A stretch of 15,815 nucleotides of DNA from WHTX01 sp038255145 (GTDB lineage: Bacteria > Actinomycetota > Acidimicrobiia > Acidimicrobiales > CAIXPF01): positions 1 to 15,815 of the forward strand of contig JBBSLP010000090.1 in NCBI GenBank assembly GCA_038255145.1, read 5' to 3'. The position numbers and the translations under genes are program-made. Under the pieces are notes generated by a model. The model worked only from the letters and a program-made list of their open reading frames with translations. It was not told where the DNA came from and did no database searches. Shown here in pieces: positions 14,700 to 15,815 of the stretch; the first letter of the stretch is position 1; the number at the start of each line of letters is the position of its first letter.

Positions 14700-15814
14700 G
14701 CGGGGGCCTCTGCCGCCGTCGGCTCGGGGTAGCGGCGGCCCTGGTGGACGGGGCGGTGGTGGCCGGGGACGTGGTGGTGGCCGACGGCCGGGTGGTCGAG
14801 GTGGGGGCCCAGCCCGCGACCAGGGGCGGGCGCCTGGCCGTGCCCGGCTTCGTCGACGTGCAGGTCAACGGCTTCGCCGGGGTCGATTTCGACGGCTGTG
14901 ACCTGGACGGCTACCGGACGGCGTCGGTCGCCCTGGCCCGCACCGGGGTCACCGCCGTGTTGGCCACCCTGCCCACCACGGCACCCGGCCGCTACCGCGC
15001 CGCCCTGGCCACCGCAGCGGCGGCCGTGGCCGAGGACCTGGGTGGCGCCCAGGTCGTCGGCGTCCACCTCGAGGGGCCGTTCCTGGCTCCGGGCTACGCC
15101 GGCGCCCACCCCGTCGAGCACCTGCGGGCCCCCGATCGCCGGCTGGCCGACCAACTGCTGGACCAGGCGCCCGTGGCGCTGGTGACGCTGGCCCCCGAGC
15201 CCGACGGCGCCCTCGACCTGGTCACCCACCTGCGCCGCCGGGGTGTGGTGGTGTCCCTGGGCCACACCGGGGCCAGCGCAGCCCAGGCCCGCGCGGCCAT
15301 CGACGCCGGCGCCACGGCGGTGACCCACCTGTGGAACGCCCAGCGCCCGCCCACGGCCCGTGACGGCGGGGTGGTGGCCGTGGCCCTGACCCACCCCGAC
15401 GTGTGGGTGTGCGCCATCGCCGACGGCATCCACCTGTCCCCCGAGGTCCTGGCCCTGTCGGTGGCCGCAGCCGGAGACCGCTTCGTGGCCGTGACCGACG
15501 CCGTGGCCGCCGCGGCCATGGCCGACGGCGAGCATCGCTTCGGCGGTCGCGCCGTGTGGTTGGCCGACGGCGCCGTGCGCCTGGCCGACGGCACCTTGGC
15601 CGGCAGCGCTGCCACCCTCGACGCCGGCCTGCGCCACCTGGTGGCCGTGGGCGTGCCCCTGGGCTCGGCCGTCGACGCCGTGACCCGCCGCCCGGCCCGG
15701 CTGCTGGGCCGAGCCGACCTGGGCCGTCTCGCCCCCGGAGCCCGGGCCGACGTCGCCGTCCTCGACGACGATCTGAGCGTCACCCGGGTGCTGGTGGGCG
15801 GCATCGAGGTCTGA
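14696..15814 (+). CDS. nagA: N-acetylglucosamine-6-phosphate deacetylase
   Basis: 372 aa, close to E. coli NagA (382). It hydrolyses GlcNAc-6-phosphate to glucosamine-6-phosphate and acetate in amino-sugar and cell-wall recycling. Metal and catalytic residues line up with the E. coli-type enzyme at a constant offset: Glu126 in VGVHLEGPFL, His190 in SLGHTGAS, His211 in THLWNAQ, and Asp268 in AVTDAV. The first metal motif is PGFVDVQVNG, the E. coli-like QxN form rather than HxH, suggesting a mononuclear metal site. IADGIHL and GTLAGSAATLDAGL are further family blocks. The usual HREPG-like substrate loop is ARDGG here. GTG 14696 overlaps the preceding ORF's stop, so translation is probably coupled. 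No nagB or PTS gene is in the window; the gene ends one base before the window edge. Confidence 0.9.
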   Translation: MSGGLCRRRLGVAAALVDGAVVAGDVVVADGRVVEVGAQPATRGGRLAVPGFVDVQVNGFAGVDFDGCDLDGYRTASVALARTGVTAVLATLPTTAPGRYRAALATAAAAVAEDLGGAQVVGVHLEGPFLAPGYAGAHPVEHLRAPDRRLADQLLDQAPVALVTLAPEPDGALDLVTHLRRRGVVVSLGHTGASAAQARAAIDAGATAVTHLWNAQRPPTARDGGVVAVALTHPDVWVCAIADGIHLSPEVLALSVAAAGDRFVAVTDAVAAAAMADGEHRFGGRAVWLADGAVRLADGTLAGSAATLDAGLRHLVAVGVPLGSAVDAVTRRPARLLGRADLGRLAPGARADVAVLDDDLSVTRVLVGGIEV

Positions 15815-15815
15815 G

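Overview
The window is GC-rich DNA with dense GC-ending codons. Its gene content points to a high-GC actinobacterium, and an Acidimicrobiia-type organism is my best guess: an HRDC-containing UvrD2-type helicase, an Anbu proteasome-like protease, MmyB-type regulators, and several acyl-CoA carboxyltransferase and crotonase genes. The taxonomic call is inference. The first ~760 bases are visibly lower in GC (about 57% in 301-360) and look imported.

Left part (1-8742), a region of decay. A Fic protein stops before its active site. It is followed by a mosaic remnant of acyl-CoA carboxylase carboxyltransferase sequence in several frames. An intact but atypical carboxyltransferase lies on the opposite strand. 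Next come a 3-methyladenine-type DNA glycosylase that has lost the segment carrying its catalytic Asp, a low-affinity iron permease family protein, a SnoaL-like protein, a 5'-truncated crotonase resembling 6-oxocamphor hydrolase, and a solitary Anbu protease. An MmyB-type regulator and an MFS transporter, adjacent on the minus strand, are both frameshifted. Six genes here are broken and only four look whole.

Right part (8884-15814), intact. A small unknown protein and a ferritin-like protein are divergently transcribed from a shared region holding a perfect 12-bp palindrome. A complete enoyl-CoA hydratase/isomerase follows, with a hairpin over its ribosome-binding site. Then comes a compact plus-strand run: a 1012-residue UvrD2-like helicase, a histidine phosphatase 6 bp later, a 55-residue ORF resembling an antitoxin tail 4 bp later, and NagA overlapping that ORF by 4 bases.

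Functionally the window mixes acyl-CoA/carboxylation metabolism (carboxyltransferases, crotonases), DNA repair (glycosylase remnant, helicase), iron-related proteins (iron permease family, ferritin-like) and amino-sugar catabolism (NagA). I saw no rRNA, tRNA, CRISPR array, transposase or integrase. No stretch over 300 bases lacks a gene or gene remnant. The largest such gaps are 632-843 (inverted repeat described) and 3313-3519 (divergent promoter region with a small hairpin).
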